From assembly GCF_020687165.1 (NCBI RefSeq), contig NZ_JAJEQC010000001.1: a DNA stretch of 64,000 bases. The stretch is one strand, 5' to 3'. The DNA is from Hominenteromicrobium mulieris (lineage in GTDB: Bacteria; Bacillota; Clostridia; Oscillospirales; Acutalibacteraceae). Below are positions 34,270 through 43,406 of the stretch, one piece after another; position 1 is the stretch's first letter; the number at the start of each line of letters is the position of its first letter. Position numbers and translations under genes: made by a program. Under the pieces are notes generated by a model. That model saw only the letters and a program-made list of their open reading frames with translations, was not told the DNA's origin and searched no databases.

Positions 34270-34298
34270 ATTGTACCATTTTGGCGACGGGATGTAAA
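34270..34298 (-). promoter_or_regulatory. Predicted promoter of the GT-C-like gene and rsmA
   Basis: TTTACA (34293-34298), 17-base spacer and TACAAT (34270-34275) on the minus strand, 35 bases before the start codon. Confidence 0.6.
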
Positions 34299-34362
34299 GA
34301 CGGCAGAAAAGGTTTTATTGCAGGCGCTTACGCGCTTTTTCACAAAACACCCGGAAACGGGG

Positions 34363-34391
34363 TTGCAGTTCAAAATGCAATGTGCTACAAT
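34363..34391 (+). promoter_or_regulatory. Predicted promoter of the dCMP deaminase gene
   Basis: TTGCAG (34363-34368), 17-base spacer and TACAAT (34386-34391). The leader to the start codon is about 110 bases and shows no obvious riboswitch. Confidence 0.55.
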
Positions 34392-34510
34392 ATATTTTAA
34401 TAATTATGGCGTCTCCCCTGCGGTTTTGCGCAAAAGCGAACGATGATACGCAGTCGTATATGTGTAGTTTCCGATTGCGGAGTGCCTGAATGCAAAGTGA
34501 GGTGTTCTTC

Positions 34511-35011
34511 GTGGAGAATGATATCCATCGGAGAGATAAAACGAACTACTATCTGGATCTGGCTGAGACCGTTTCCCAGCGCTGCACATGCCTTCGACGT
34601 CACTACGGCGCTGTGATCGTAAAAAATGATGAAGTGATCTCCACCGGCTATGTCGGTGCGCCGCGTGGCAGAAAAAACTGCACGGATATCGGCAAATGCG
34701 TGCGCGTGGAAAGAAATATTCCCCGCGGTGAACGCTATGAGCTGTGCCGTAGCGTACATGCGGAAGCAAACGCCATCATCAGCGCCCCGCGCGATAAGAT
34801 GATCGACGCCACGCTGTATCTTGTCGGCAAGGAGGTCTCTACCGGCGACTATGTGAAAAACGCCGTATGTTGCTCCATGTGCAAGCGCATGGTCATCAAC
34901 GCAGGCATTGCACGGGTCATCGTGCGCGATGACCACGATCGGTTCAGAGAGATAGATGTTCAGGATTGGATCATAAACGACGAATCCATCGAAGGTGTAT
35001 TCGGCTATTGA
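34511..35011 (+). CDS. Deoxycytidylate deaminase-like zinc enzyme
   Basis: Deaminates dCMP to dUMP for thymidylate synthesis; the same fold is used by ComEB-type proteins. The zinc site is HAEANAI (His and Glu) and CCSMC (the two cysteines) in place of the usual PCxxC. The N-terminal RRDKTNYYLDLAE and the DEVISTGYVGAPRG segment are typical of the dCMP deaminase group. I chose the GTG at 34511, which follows GAGGTG by six bases; an ATG at 34490 adds seven residues upstream. Length is 166 residues. It precedes an ABC-F gene on the same strand by 58 bases. Confidence 0.85.
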   Translation: MENDIHRRDKTNYYLDLAETVSQRCTCLRRHYGAVIVKNDEVISTGYVGAPRGRKNCTDIGKCVRVERNIPRGERYELCRSVHAEANAIISAPRDKMIDATLYLVGKEVSTGDYVKNAVCCSMCKRMVINAGIARVIVRDDHDRFREIDVQDWIINDESIEGVFGY

Positions 35012-35069
35012 GCCTTACCCCGTTACCGCGTATCCGGCATAAGGCTCGGAAAGAATACGGTGAACATTT

Positions 35070-36560
35070 ATGTCTTTAATACAGGTGTCAAACCTGACCT
35101 TCGGCTATGAAGGCAGCTTTGATAACGTCTTTGAAAACGCGTCTTTTTCCATAGATACAAACTGGCGGTGCGGCTTTATCGGGCGCAACGGCAGAGGCAA
35201 AACGACGTTTTTAAATCTGCTGCTCGGAAAATACGCGTACAGCGGCACCATTTCCGCTTCGGTCAACTTTGAGTATTTCCCGTTTGAGGTGGAAAATCCG
35301 GACGATACGCCGCTTGAGATTGCGGAGAGCATCGTGCCGGACTTTGAGATGTGGCGGCTAACGCGTGAGCTCAACTTACTCGACGCCGACCCGGGACTGC
35401 TTTACCGCCCCTACTCGACGCTAAGCTACGGCGAGCGTACGAAGGTACTGCTGTCGATTTTATTTATCCGCGAAAACAGCTTTCTGCTCATCGACGAGCC
35501 GACGAACCACCTCGATATCGAAGCGCGCGGCACACTGGCTCAGTATTTGAAGTCGAAAAAAGGGTTCATCCTTGTCAGCCACGACCGTGCGTTTCTGGAC
35601 GAAGTCATCGACCATGTGCTTTCCATCAACCGCGCGGACATCACGGTGATGCGCGGCAACTTTACGACGTGGCAACAGGAGAAAGACCGCGAGGATCAAT
35701 TTGAGTTACAACAAAATGAGAAACTCAAAAAGGATGTGAAGCGGCTGGAGGCGGCTGCCCGCCGCAGCGCGGAATGGTCAAACCGTGCGGAAGACCGCAA
35801 GATCGGTTTCAAACCGGAGCGCACGGAAAAGGCCCTTGACCGTCGTGCCTACGAGGGTGAAAAAAGCCGTAAGATGATGAAGCGTGCAAAGAGCATTGAA
35901 TCCCGCCGCAACGATGCGCTGGAGGAAAAAAGCGCGCTGCTGAAAAACATTGAATCGGCCGATACGAAATTGCAGATTGCGACGCTGCGCCACCCGAAAG
36001 ACCTTTTGGTAGAGGCAAACGACCTTTCTATTGATTACGGTGACGGCCCCATCTTTCCTCCGCTGCGCTTTGAGATCCGCCGCGGCGACCGTGCGGCATT
36101 GCAGGGCAAAAACGGCTGCGGTAAATCGAGCATCATAAAGCTATTGTGCGGTGAAGATGTTCCCCATGCCGGCACGCTGAAAACCGCAAGCGGGCTTGTG
36201 GTCTCGTATATCCCGCAAAGCGCGGAGGGACTTTCCGGCACACTGCGCGACTATGCAGAGCATTGCGGCATTGACGAAAGCCTTTTTAAATCGATCTTGC
36301 GCAAGCTGGAATTTCAGCGCACACAGTTTGAAAAGCGCATGGAGGATTTTTCCGAGGGACAAAAGAAAAAAGTGCTCATTGCGCGGAGCCTCTGCGAAAA
36401 GGCACATTTGCTTGTGTGGGACGAACCGCTGAACTTCATCGATGTTATTTCCCGCATGCAGCTTGAAACGCTCTTAAAAGAGTGTGTGCCCACAGTCATT
36501 TTCGTGGAGCACGACCGCCGCTTTGTGGAAAATACGGCAACAAAGATCATTCGGTTATAA
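35070..36560 (+). CDS. ABC-F ATPase, Lsa/Vga-like ribosomal protection type
   Basis: ABC-F proteins bind the ribosomal E site; Lsa/Vga members dislodge lincosamides, streptogramins and pleuromutilins. The 496-residue protein has two ATPase domains: Walker A GRNGRGKTT (38-46) with LSYGERTK and DEPTNHLDI, and a second GKNGCGKSS with FSEGQKKKV and DEPLNFID. Between them is a long basic, coiled-coil linker (about 195-290) with motifs such as FELQQNEKLKKDV and AEWSNRAEDRK that match the Lsa group as I remember it. No transmembrane segment is present. Whether it confers resistance or is a housekeeping translation factor cannot be told from sequence. Confidence 0.85.
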   Translation: MSLIQVSNLTFGYEGSFDNVFENASFSIDTNWRCGFIGRNGRGKTTFLNLLLGKYAYSGTISASVNFEYFPFEVENPDDTPLEIAESIVPDFEMWRLTRELNLLDADPGLLYRPYSTLSYGERTKVLLSILFIRENSFLLIDEPTNHLDIEARGTLAQYLKSKKGFILVSHDRAFLDEVIDHVLSINRADITVMRGNFTTWQQEKDREDQFELQQNEKLKKDVKRLEAAARRSAEWSNRAEDRKIGFKPERTEKALDRRAYEGEKSRKMMKRAKSIESRRNDALEEKSALLKNIESADTKLQIATLRHPKDLLVEANDLSIDYGDGPIFPPLRFEIRRGDRAALQGKNGCGKSSIIKLLCGEDVPHAGTLKTASGLVVSYIPQSAEGLSGTLRDYAEHCGIDESLFKSILRKLEFQRTQFEKRMEDFSEGQKKKVLIARSLCEKAHLLVWDEPLNFIDVISRMQLETLLKECVPTVIFVEHDRRFVENTATKIIRL

Positions 36561-36579
36561 TTGCGGTTTAAAACCTGAA

Positions 36580-36615
36580 CAAAGCGCGTCGTGCAGGGCT
36601 GCGGCGCGCTTTTGT
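36580..36615 (+). terminator. Terminator after the ABC-F gene
   Basis: A GC-rich stem (from 36580 and closing near 36614) with a loop around 36592-36601, followed by TTTTGTT, 20 bases after the stop codon. Confidence 0.75.
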
Positions 36616-36649
36616 TATAAAAATCAGGGGCTATGAAAGAGAGAAATCT

Positions 36650-37882
36650 ATGAAGCAAAGAAGCGACTACATTGGCATATTAAACGGCATACGCGCGTAT
36701 TCCATTTTGATCGTTGCCGGGTTTCATTCGTGGCAGCAATCCTGGCTGCAAAATCTGTTTCCAAGCAATTTGCTGCAGTTTATGGGCGTGCGGAATTTCA
36801 GCTTAAACTGGGTGCCGCGCACGGGCTACATGTTTGTAGACGTGATGCTGCTGATTTCGGGATTCTGCCTCTTTTTGCCCTATGCGCGGCAAATGACCGA
36901 CCCGCTTGCGCCGGAGCCGGATAACCTGCGCACATTCTTTAAAAAGCGTGCGGCGCGCATTTTGCCATCGTATTATTTGTGCTTGCTTCTCTACCTCATT
37001 TTCTGGGTGCGGCCTTCGGATTACGCGAATATCAAGCAATACTTGCAGGATATTTTTGCGCACCTGACGTTTACGCAGACGTTTTGGCCGGAAAGCTACA
37101 TCGGCACAAAATTTCCGACAGCACTGTGGACACTCGGCGTGGAAATGCAGTTTTATCTCGTCTTCCCTTTGCTCGCGCGCGTGTTCCGTCGCTTTCCGCT
37201 TGTGTGCTGGGCGGTGCTTTCCGTTTTGGCGCAGGTGTATATCGTGCTTTTTGCACATCTGCCGCAAGGCAACGCAGAAAGCCTGCGCATCAACCAGTTC
37301 CCGGCGTTTTTGGGTGTATATGGAAACGGTATGCTGTGTGCGCTCTTCTTCTGCCGCCTACGGATATGGCGCGAGCGCGAATGGAAACAAAACCGCGTTC
37401 TGCCGCTTGCGGCGCTGATGCTGCTTCTGTTCAACGGTGCTGCCATTGTGTGTATGTTAAATGACGGGCTGAGCCGTGCGGCAATCATCCAGCGCTGGCA
37501 GGTGGATTACCGCTTTCTGTTTTCTGCGATGATCTGCGTTTTCATTTTGCTTTTGGATGCTGCACCGAAAGGCGTGCAATGGCTGTTTTCAAACCGCATA
37601 GCTGCTTTTTTGTCGGCGGTCTCCTATAATTTCTATATCTGGCACAGCACGGTGCTTTTAAAGCTGAAAGCGTGGCGCATTCCGTATTACCCGGATGCCC
37701 CGGAGGGCGCTGCCGCGTGGCCGCAATCCGCAGGCGGCGAGCCGTGGCACTTTGCTTGGCAGGTGAAGTACACGGTGCTGTTTTGGGCGTGTGCGCTCCT
37801 TTTGGCGGCGTTTTTCACCTATCTTATCGAAAAACCGACAGCAAAACAGCTGCTCAGAAAGAAGAAAATCATCCGTACATAG
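36650..37882 (+). CDS. Membrane acyltransferase (acyltransferase 3, OafA-like)
   Basis: A 410-residue integral membrane O-acyltransferase of the acyltransferase-3 family, members of which acetylate peptidoglycan, lipopolysaccharide or other surface glycans. It starts with NGIRAYSILIVAGFHSWQQ, where the family catalytic-region histidine is present, and shows the arginine-rich KKRAARILPSYYLCL motif near residue 105 and about ten hydrophobic segments. No SGNH domain is fused. The acceptor is unknown. It lies between two terminators and so is probably transcribed alone. Confidence 0.82.
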   Translation: MKQRSDYIGILNGIRAYSILIVAGFHSWQQSWLQNLFPSNLLQFMGVRNFSLNWVPRTGYMFVDVMLLISGFCLFLPYARQMTDPLAPEPDNLRTFFKKRAARILPSYYLCLLLYLIFWVRPSDYANIKQYLQDIFAHLTFTQTFWPESYIGTKFPTALWTLGVEMQFYLVFPLLARVFRRFPLVCWAVLSVLAQVYIVLFAHLPQGNAESLRINQFPAFLGVYGNGMLCALFFCRLRIWREREWKQNRVLPLAALMLLLFNGAAIVCMLNDGLSRAAIIQRWQVDYRFLFSAMICVFILLLDAAPKGVQWLFSNRIAAFLSAVSYNFYIWHSTVLLKLKAWRIPYYPDAPEGAAAWPQSAGGEPWHFAWQVKYTVLFWACALLLAAFFTYLIEKPTAKQLLRKKKIIRT

Positions 37883-37884
37883 AA

Positions 37885-37927
37885 ACAGACCGCCGCGGCG
37901 TATTTCACGCATTCGGCGGTCTGTCTT
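37885..37927 (+). terminator. Terminator after the acyltransferase gene
   Basis: An 11-base-pair perfect stem (37885-37895 with 37914-37924) directly after the stop codon. The T-tract on the plus strand is short, so efficiency is uncertain; it also faces the convergent phosphatase gene. Confidence 0.7.
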
Positions 37928-37952
37928 CATATTCTGTCCGGGTTACGGAAAA

Positions 37953-38660
37953 CTATTCCGTTTTGCCGTCTTCTTTCTGGCCGTAAGCGCGGTCGGCGGC
38001 TTCTCTTGCAATATCGATGACGCTGTATTCGCGCTTTTCGCCCTGTTCGATGATAGGCAGCATTTGGTAGACTTCTGCCGCCATGCCGTGCCCCCAAAGC
38101 ATGGGGTCGATACGCATGGAGTAGCCGTGGCCGTTTTCGCACATCCAGTCGGTCATTTTGGCGCGCGGCAAGCCGTAAGCCGCTAAGATCGTCATGATGA
38201 CGCCGCCGTGTGTGACGAGCACGGCACTCTCATCTCCCGTCATCATCATGTTTTTAACGAGCATCTCAAAGCCCGCACAGACACGCTGCATAAATACGAT
38301 GCTGCTTTCGCCGTTCGGCGGGGCCTCGTGCTGGCCACCGTTCATCCAGGCGACGAACTTCGGGTCGTTTTTCAATTCTTCGGCTTTTTTATTTTCCCAA
38401 TCGCCGAAGTCGCACTCGGCAAGCTCTAAAATAACTTCCGGGTCGGCAGTGGGATATAAGACCTTCAGCGTATCGACACAGCGCACACACGGGCTGGCGT
38501 AGTACTTTTTTGCTTCGGGGTAAATGCCCTTACGTTTCAGCTCCAAAAGTGCCTGAATGCCCTCCTGCGCAAGCGGAGACTGTGTGCGGCCGATGTAACG
38601 ACCCTCCAAATTGCCCTCACATATACCGTGGCGGATTAAATGAATGGTGTAAGATTTCAT
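37953..38660 (-). CDS. Histidine phosphatase (phosphoglycerate mutase-like) family protein
   Basis: A 235-residue member of the branch-1 histidine phosphatase superfamily. The phosphohistidine is in LIRHGICEGNLEGR near the N-terminus, the acid residue in LAECDFGDWE and the second histidine in VLVTHGGVIM. The family includes alpha-ribazole phosphatase, phosphoserine phosphatase and sugar phosphatases; sequence does not choose among them. The ATG at 38660 follows a GGAAAGGA site; a longer open frame runs to 38735 but lacks a ribosome binding site. It is divergent from the XRE regulator gene. Confidence 0.85.
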   Translation of the reverse strand: MKSYTIHLIRHGICEGNLEGRYIGRTQSPLAQEGIQALLELKRKGIYPEAKKYYASPCVRCVDTLKVLYPTADPEVILELAECDFGDWENKKAEELKNDPKFVAWMNGGQHEAPPNGESSIVFMQRVCAGFEMLVKNMMMTGDESAVLVTHGGVIMTILAAYGLPRAKMTDWMCENGHGYSMRIDPMLWGHGMAAEVYQMLPIIEQGEKREYSVIDIAREAADRAYGQKEDGKTE

Positions 38661-38753
38661 GCGTTTTTCCTTTCCGGGACGGTAAAACGCTGCCGTTGCG
38701 TCCCTTTCACCAAAAATTCGCGGGAAAACCCGCAAAAAAGGTTCGTTTATCTG

Positions 38754-38782
38754 TTTACTTCTCGGATAATTTCGTTTATAAT
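38754..38782 (+). promoter_or_regulatory. Predicted promoter of the XRE-asnB operon
   Basis: TTTACT (38754-38759), 17-base spacer and consensus TATAAT (38777-38782), 40 bases before the XRE start codon. No separate promoter is obvious in the 31-base gap before asnB, so the regulator and the amidotransferase cluster may share this start. Confidence 0.65.
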
Positions 38783-38822
38783 TTACAGTGTGTTATTTTT
38801 TGACTCAGGTGGTGAAACTTTT

Positions 38823-39491
38823 GTGAACAGTGATTTTCCGCGCATTCTGACACTGCTGCGCAAGGAACAGGGTATCAGCCAGAAAAAGGCTGCCGCAGAC
38901 CTTGGCATCTCGCAGGCGCTGCTCTCTCATTACGAAAAAGGCATACGTGAATGCGGTTTGGACTTCATTGTGCGCACGGCGGATTATTACGGGGTCTCCT
39001 GTGATTATCTGCTGGGCAAAACACCGCACCGGCAGGGCGAAAAGCTGCATGTGCCGGAAACGGAGGAGGAAGACACGCACGATGGTCTCCCCAACGTGAG
39101 CCGAAAAATAATATCGAACTCCTTACATATTGTATTTGGTATTCTGAAAAAAATCAATAGCAAATCTTTAACAAAAGAGATCACGCTGTATTTGAGCGGC
39201 GCTGTGTATAACGCGTTCCGCATGCTGTATACGGCGAACCCGAAAAATCCCTCGGCTCTTTTTGAGACGAAGGACGGACTGAGTGAGGCGCTGACCGACG
39301 GCCGTATGCAGCTGGCGCGTGCCAAAAGCCGCGTGATGCTGCTCGGCGAAAAAGTGTCGGACGACGAGGCCGTTAAAAAAGACGACCTGCCACAGCTTTC
39401 CGGCGAGATGCTCTCGGCGGAATATCCCGATTGGGCGCCCTCGCTTTTTGCATTGATTGAGAATACCGAAAACGAACACAAGGAAAACTAA
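38823..39491 (+). CDS. XRE-family transcriptional regulator
   Basis: A 222-residue protein with an N-terminal Cro/C1-type helix-turn-helix (residues 6-65; ISQKKAAADLGISQALLSHY is the helix-turn-helix core) and a C-terminal domain of about 130 residues that I do not recognise. The start is a GTG at 38823 eight bases after AGGTGG; a longer open frame from 38640 runs antisense into the phosphatase gene and is rejected. It is the first gene of the asnB-ligase-racemase-asnB cluster and is a candidate regulator of it. Confidence 0.85.
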   Translation: MNSDFPRILTLLRKEQGISQKKAAADLGISQALLSHYEKGIRECGLDFIVRTADYYGVSCDYLLGKTPHRQGEKLHVPETEEEDTHDGLPNVSRKIISNSLHIVFGILKKINSKSLTKEITLYLSGAVYNAFRMLYTANPKNPSALFETKDGLSEALTDGRMQLARAKSRVMLLGEKVSDDEAVKKDDLPQLSGEMLSAEYPDWAPSLFALIENTENEHKEN

Positions 39492-39522
39492 GTAAACCAA
39501 CCGCAAAAAGGAGGCAAACTGT

Positions 39523-41400
39523 ATGTGTGGTTTTGTAGGTTATATTGACGGCGGCGAAACACAGCTTATGGAGCCCGTGCTGCACGCTATGGCAGACCGC
39601 ATCCGTCACCGCGGCCCGGACGACGCCGACTATTATATGGACGGCGAGATCTCGCTCGGTTTCCGCAGACTTTCCATCATTGACCTCGAGGGCGGCAGAC
39701 AGCCGATTTTGAATGAAGATAAAAGCAAGGTTCTCATGTTTAACGGCGAGATTTATAACTATCAGTCTCTCCGCGAAGACCTTTTAAAGGCAGGCCATGT
39801 ATTCACAACGAAAACGGACAGCGAAGTGCTGCTGCACGGCTTTGAAGAATACGGCACCGACCTGCTCAATAAGCTGCGCGGCATGTTCGCGTTCATCATT
39901 TGGGACAAGAATACGAAAACGCTGTTCGGCGCGCGCGATTACTTTGGCATTAAGCCGTTTTACTATGCAAAGATGCAGGGCACGTTGATGTTCGGCAGCG
40001 AAATCAAGAGCTTTGTGGAACACCCGCACTTTAAGCGCGAGCTGAATGAACGCGCACTGGAGGGCTACCTTTCTTTCCAGTATTCTCCGGGCTACGAGAC
40101 GTTCTTCAAGAACGTTTACAAGCTGCCGCCTGCACATTATTTCTTCTACAAAGACGGCAAAATGGATATACAGCGCTACTGGATCCCGGAATTCAACGCG
40201 GAAGAAGACAAGCCGCTTGAATATTGGGTAGACGAGATTGAAAAGACCTTTGACGACTCCGTGAACGCACACAAGATTGCGGACGTTGAAGTCGGCTCTT
40301 TCCTTTCCTCCGGCGTGGATTCCAGCTATGTGGCCTGCTCTGCCGATGTGGACAAGACGTTTACGGTCGGCTTTGACAACGGCGAAAAATACAACGAGAT
40401 CAGCTACGCAAAGGAGCTTTCCGAGCTGATTCCGGTGAAGAATTACAGCAAGACGATTACCCCGGAAGAGTTCTGGGGCAACTTCGGCAAGATTCAGTAC
40501 CACATGGACGAGCCGCTTGCCGACCCGTCCGCCGTGGCACTCTATTTCGTGTGCAACACGGCTTCCAAATATTTGAAGGTCGTGATGTCCGGCGAGGGCG
40601 CCGATGAAATTTTCGGCGGCTACAACATTTATAAAGAACCGCTCGCCGTACCGGCTTATGATAAGATCCCGTTCCCCATCCGTCGCTTTATCGGCAAAAT
40701 CGCTTCGCACCTGCCGAAGAAATCCGGTATCAACTTCCTTATCCGCCGCGGCAAAAAGCTCGAAGATCGCTTCATCGGCAACGCGTACATGTTCACTGAG
40801 GAAGAACGCAAGAAGCTCCTTAAAATTAAGACCGATGCACCGTCCCCGGCAGAAGTCGTAAAGCCGTTCTATGATCGCGTAAAGGACAAAGACCCGGTAA
40901 CGAAAATGCAGTTCGTTGACCTTAACGCCTGGATGGTCGGCGATATTCTTCTGAAAGCGGATAAAATGAGCATGGCAAACTCCCTTGAGGTGCGCGTGCC
41001 GTTCCTCGACAAGAAGATTATGGAGCTTGCGGAGCGCATCCCGCTCAAGTACCGTGTAAACGACGAGAACACGAAGTTTGCGATGCGCAAGGCCGCTTTG
41101 CGCCGCATGCCCGAAAAGTGGGCCGGCAAAAAGAAGCTCGGCTTCCCCGTGCCGACACGTGTGTGGCTCAAGGAAGACAAGTACTACAACATCGTAAAGG
41201 AGAAGTTCACGGGCGAAGTGGCACAGAAATACTTCAACACCGACATGCTCGTAAAGCTGCTGGACGACCACAAAAACGGCAAGGCGGACAACAGCCGCCG
41301 CGTTTGGACGGTCTACACGTTCCTCGTGTGGTACGACCAGTTCTTTAACGATGATATTCTCAACGGCTATGCGGAGCACACAGACGCAAAGACCGCGTAA
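39523..41400 (+). CDS. asnB: Glutamine-dependent asparagine synthase-like amidotransferase (copy 1)
   Basis: A 625-residue AsnB-type enzyme that moves ammonia from glutamine to a carboxyl group activated by ATP. The glutaminase domain begins MCGFVGYID with the N-terminal Cys2 nucleophile and contains RHRGPDD and FNGEIYNYQ. The synthetase domain has the PP-loop FLSSGVDSSYVA and SGEGADEIFGGY. Besides free aspartate, enzymes of this class can amidate peptidoglycan: meso-DAP (B. subtilis AsnB, L. plantarum AsnB1) or D-Asp (L. lactis AsnH). AAGGAGG precedes the ATG. Its place next to a ligase and a racemase makes a cell-wall substrate plausible. Confidence 0.93.
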   Translation: MCGFVGYIDGGETQLMEPVLHAMADRIRHRGPDDADYYMDGEISLGFRRLSIIDLEGGRQPILNEDKSKVLMFNGEIYNYQSLREDLLKAGHVFTTKTDSEVLLHGFEEYGTDLLNKLRGMFAFIIWDKNTKTLFGARDYFGIKPFYYAKMQGTLMFGSEIKSFVEHPHFKRELNERALEGYLSFQYSPGYETFFKNVYKLPPAHYFFYKDGKMDIQRYWIPEFNAEEDKPLEYWVDEIEKTFDDSVNAHKIADVEVGSFLSSGVDSSYVACSADVDKTFTVGFDNGEKYNEISYAKELSELIPVKNYSKTITPEEFWGNFGKIQYHMDEPLADPSAVALYFVCNTASKYLKVVMSGEGADEIFGGYNIYKEPLAVPAYDKIPFPIRRFIGKIASHLPKKSGINFLIRRGKKLEDRFIGNAYMFTEEERKKLLKIKTDAPSPAEVVKPFYDRVKDKDPVTKMQFVDLNAWMVGDILLKADKMSMANSLEVRVPFLDKKIMELAERIPLKYRVNDENTKFAMRKAALRRMPEKWAGKKKLGFPVPTRVWLKEDKYYNIVKEKFTGEVAQKYFNTDMLVKLLDDHKNGKADNSRRVWTVYTFLVWYDQFFNDDILNGYAEHTDAKTA

Positions 41401-41415
41401 GTATTTGGAAGGAAA

Positions 41416-42666
41416 ATGAAGATCATGAATACAGAAGCATTGAAAAAACAAGATTTTCTGCCGGTTCTGCTCGGCAGTGACATCAACGTATACGGCATGG
41501 CGCGTTCTTTCCACGAGGCTTACGGGTACAAAAGCGTAGCGGTCGGCAAGGGCATCCTCCCCGCCTGCACGCACAGCCACATTGTGGAAGTTTTAAAGGT
41601 AGAACCGCGCCTTGAAGAAGACGACGTGTTTGTTCGCACGCTGACGGAATTTGCAAAGAACTTCTCCGGTCAGAGATTACTGCTCGTCCCCTGCGGCGAC
41701 AACTACATCAAAATGCTTGTGCGCAACCAGACGAAGCTGCGCGGCATTTATGAATTCGAGTGCATCAGCGAAGAGCTTTTAATGCGCCTTTCCATCAAGG
41801 AAAGCTTTTATCAGGTCTGCGAGGAGCATGGCTTCTCGTTCCCGAAGACAACAACCTGCACGTATGAGAACCACAAGAATCTTGAGCTGCCTTTCGACTT
41901 CCCGGTCATCATCAAGCCCTCGAACAGCGTGGCATATTGGAACTGCAAATTCCCGCACAAAAAGAAGGTTTTCGTTGCAAACACCCGCGAGGAATTTGAT
42001 GCGATTTTGGACGCCATCTACGGTTCCTCTTACAAAGATCACCTCATTTTGCAGGAATTCATCCCGGGTGACGATTCTAAAATGCGCGTGATGAACTGCT
42101 ACTGCGGCAAGGATAAAAAAGTAAAGCTCATTGCACTCGGCAATGCCGTGCTTGAGGAGCATTCCCCGGAGGGCATCGGCAGCTATGCGGCCATCATCAA
42201 CGGCTACGACGAAAAGCTGAACGAGACGATGAAAAACTTTCTTGAGGGCATCGGTTACGTGGGCTTTGCAAACTTCGATATGAAGTACGACGAGCGTGAC
42301 GGCAAATATAAGCTCTTCGAGATGAACCTGCGACAGGGCCGCAGCAGCTATTTCGTAACGGCTGCGGGCTACAACATTGCAAAATGGCTTGCGGACGACG
42401 TCATCTACAACAAGCCCATGGATCTTACCATTGCCACAAATAAAGTGCTGTACACAATCATCCCGACGAAGATCATCTTTGACTATTGTCCGGACACCGC
42501 CGTGAAAGCGGAAGCGAAAAAGCTCATCGACGAAGGTAAAGTGGTTAACTCGTATTATTACAAGAAAGACCGCAGCCTGATGCGCTGGCTGATGTTCCGC
42601 CGCAACCAGCACAACTACTTTGAAAAGTACAAGCGTTATTTTAACAACAAAGGACTGCGTGACTGA
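41416..42666 (+). CDS. ATP-grasp carboxylate-amine ligase, D-aspartate ligase-like
   Basis: A 416-residue ATP-grasp enzyme whose pattern resembles the D-aspartate ligase of Enterococcus faecium (Aslfm) and its Lactococcus counterpart, which attach beta-carboxyl-activated D-Asp to the lysine of UDP-MurNAc-pentapeptide. Visible elements are the ATP-binding FPVIIKPSNSVAYW (162-175), ILQEFIPGDDSKMRV (211-225) and the metal/phosphate loop LFEMNLRQGRSSYF (300-313). No membrane segment is present. The assignment rests on family recognition and neighbours. Start choice is uncertain between 41416 and 41425. Its TGA overlaps the ATG of the racemase gene by one base. Confidence 0.75.
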   Translation: MKIMNTEALKKQDFLPVLLGSDINVYGMARSFHEAYGYKSVAVGKGILPACTHSHIVEVLKVEPRLEEDDVFVRTLTEFAKNFSGQRLLLVPCGDNYIKMLVRNQTKLRGIYEFECISEELLMRLSIKESFYQVCEEHGFSFPKTTTCTYENHKNLELPFDFPVIIKPSNSVAYWNCKFPHKKKVFVANTREEFDAILDAIYGSSYKDHLILQEFIPGDDSKMRVMNCYCGKDKKVKLIALGNAVLEEHSPEGIGSYAAIINGYDEKLNETMKNFLEGIGYVGFANFDMKYDERDGKYKLFEMNLRQGRSSYFVTAAGYNIAKWLADDVIYNKPMDLTIATNKVLYTIIPTKIIFDYCPDTAVKAEAKKLIDEGKVVNSYYYKKDRSLMRWLMFRRNQHNYFEKYKRYFNNKGLRD

Positions 42667-43385
42667 TGAACAGTTTAGGCGTTATCGGCGGACTCGGCCC
42701 CATGGCGACGGCGTATTTATTAGAGCTTATCACCGACATGACCGATGCTCGCACCGATCAGGAGCATCTTGACGCGATCATATTCAATCGCCCGAGTGTG
42801 CCGGATCGGACCGCATACATTTTAGACCATACAAAGCCCTCCCCTGTGCCGCCGATGATCGACATCGCACAGAAATTGGAGGCGCTGGGTGTGTGCGCAC
42901 TCGCTACCCCGTGCGTGACGGCACACAGCTTTCACGATGAACTGCAAAGCAGCGTACACATTCCGTTTATCCACATGGTGCGCGAAACGGCAGCATATCT
43001 AAAAGAAGCCGGCTGCAAAAAGCCCGGCATTATGGCGACAACCGGTACGGTGCACATGGGCTTATTTCAAACCGCGCTGACCGATGCGGGTCTTTCCTAC
43101 GTTTTGCCGAACGACGAAATGCAGCAGAACGTAATGTCGCTCATTTACGACTGCGTAAAAGCAGGTGAACCGGCGGACATGGTAAAATTCCGCGCCGTTT
43201 CCGACGCTTTGCGCGCGGACGGCTGCGACGCTATTATTTTAGGCTGCACGGAGATCTCCATCATCAAGCGCGATAACGAGCTTGGGCCCGGTTATCTCGA
43301 CGCGCTGGAAGTGTTGGCACGCGCGTGCATTTTAGCGTGCGGCAAAAAACTTAAGCCGAAATATTCTTCCCTGATCCAACAATAA
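42666..43385 (+). CDS. Aspartate/glutamate racemase family protein
   Basis: A 239-residue PLP-independent amino acid racemase that uses two cysteines. The N-terminus is GVIGGLGPMATAYLLELI, Cys83 lies in TPCVTAHSF (most relatives have PCNTAH, so an asparagine is valine here) and Cys194 in LGCTEISII. Both catalytic cysteines are therefore present. Aspartate is the likely substrate because of the neighbouring ligase and two asparagine-synthase-like genes (inference). Translation is coupled to the ligase through a TGATG overlap. Confidence 0.88.
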   Translation: MNSLGVIGGLGPMATAYLLELITDMTDARTDQEHLDAIIFNRPSVPDRTAYILDHTKPSPVPPMIDIAQKLEALGVCALATPCVTAHSFHDELQSSVHIPFIHMVRETAAYLKEAGCKKPGIMATTGTVHMGLFQTALTDAGLSYVLPNDEMQQNVMSLIYDCVKAGEPADMVKFRAVSDALRADGCDAIILGCTEISIIKRDNELGPGYLDALEVLARACILACGKKLKPKYSSLIQQ

Positions 43386-43406
43386 AAGCATAAGGAGGCG
43401 TTTTGT

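Noticed and set aside
39784..41580. A 598-codon open frame antisense to the first asnB, with a similar 409-codon frame antisense to the second (43593-44822)
   Set aside because: Both are shadows of the asnB coding frames and resemble each other only because the sense genes are paralogues.
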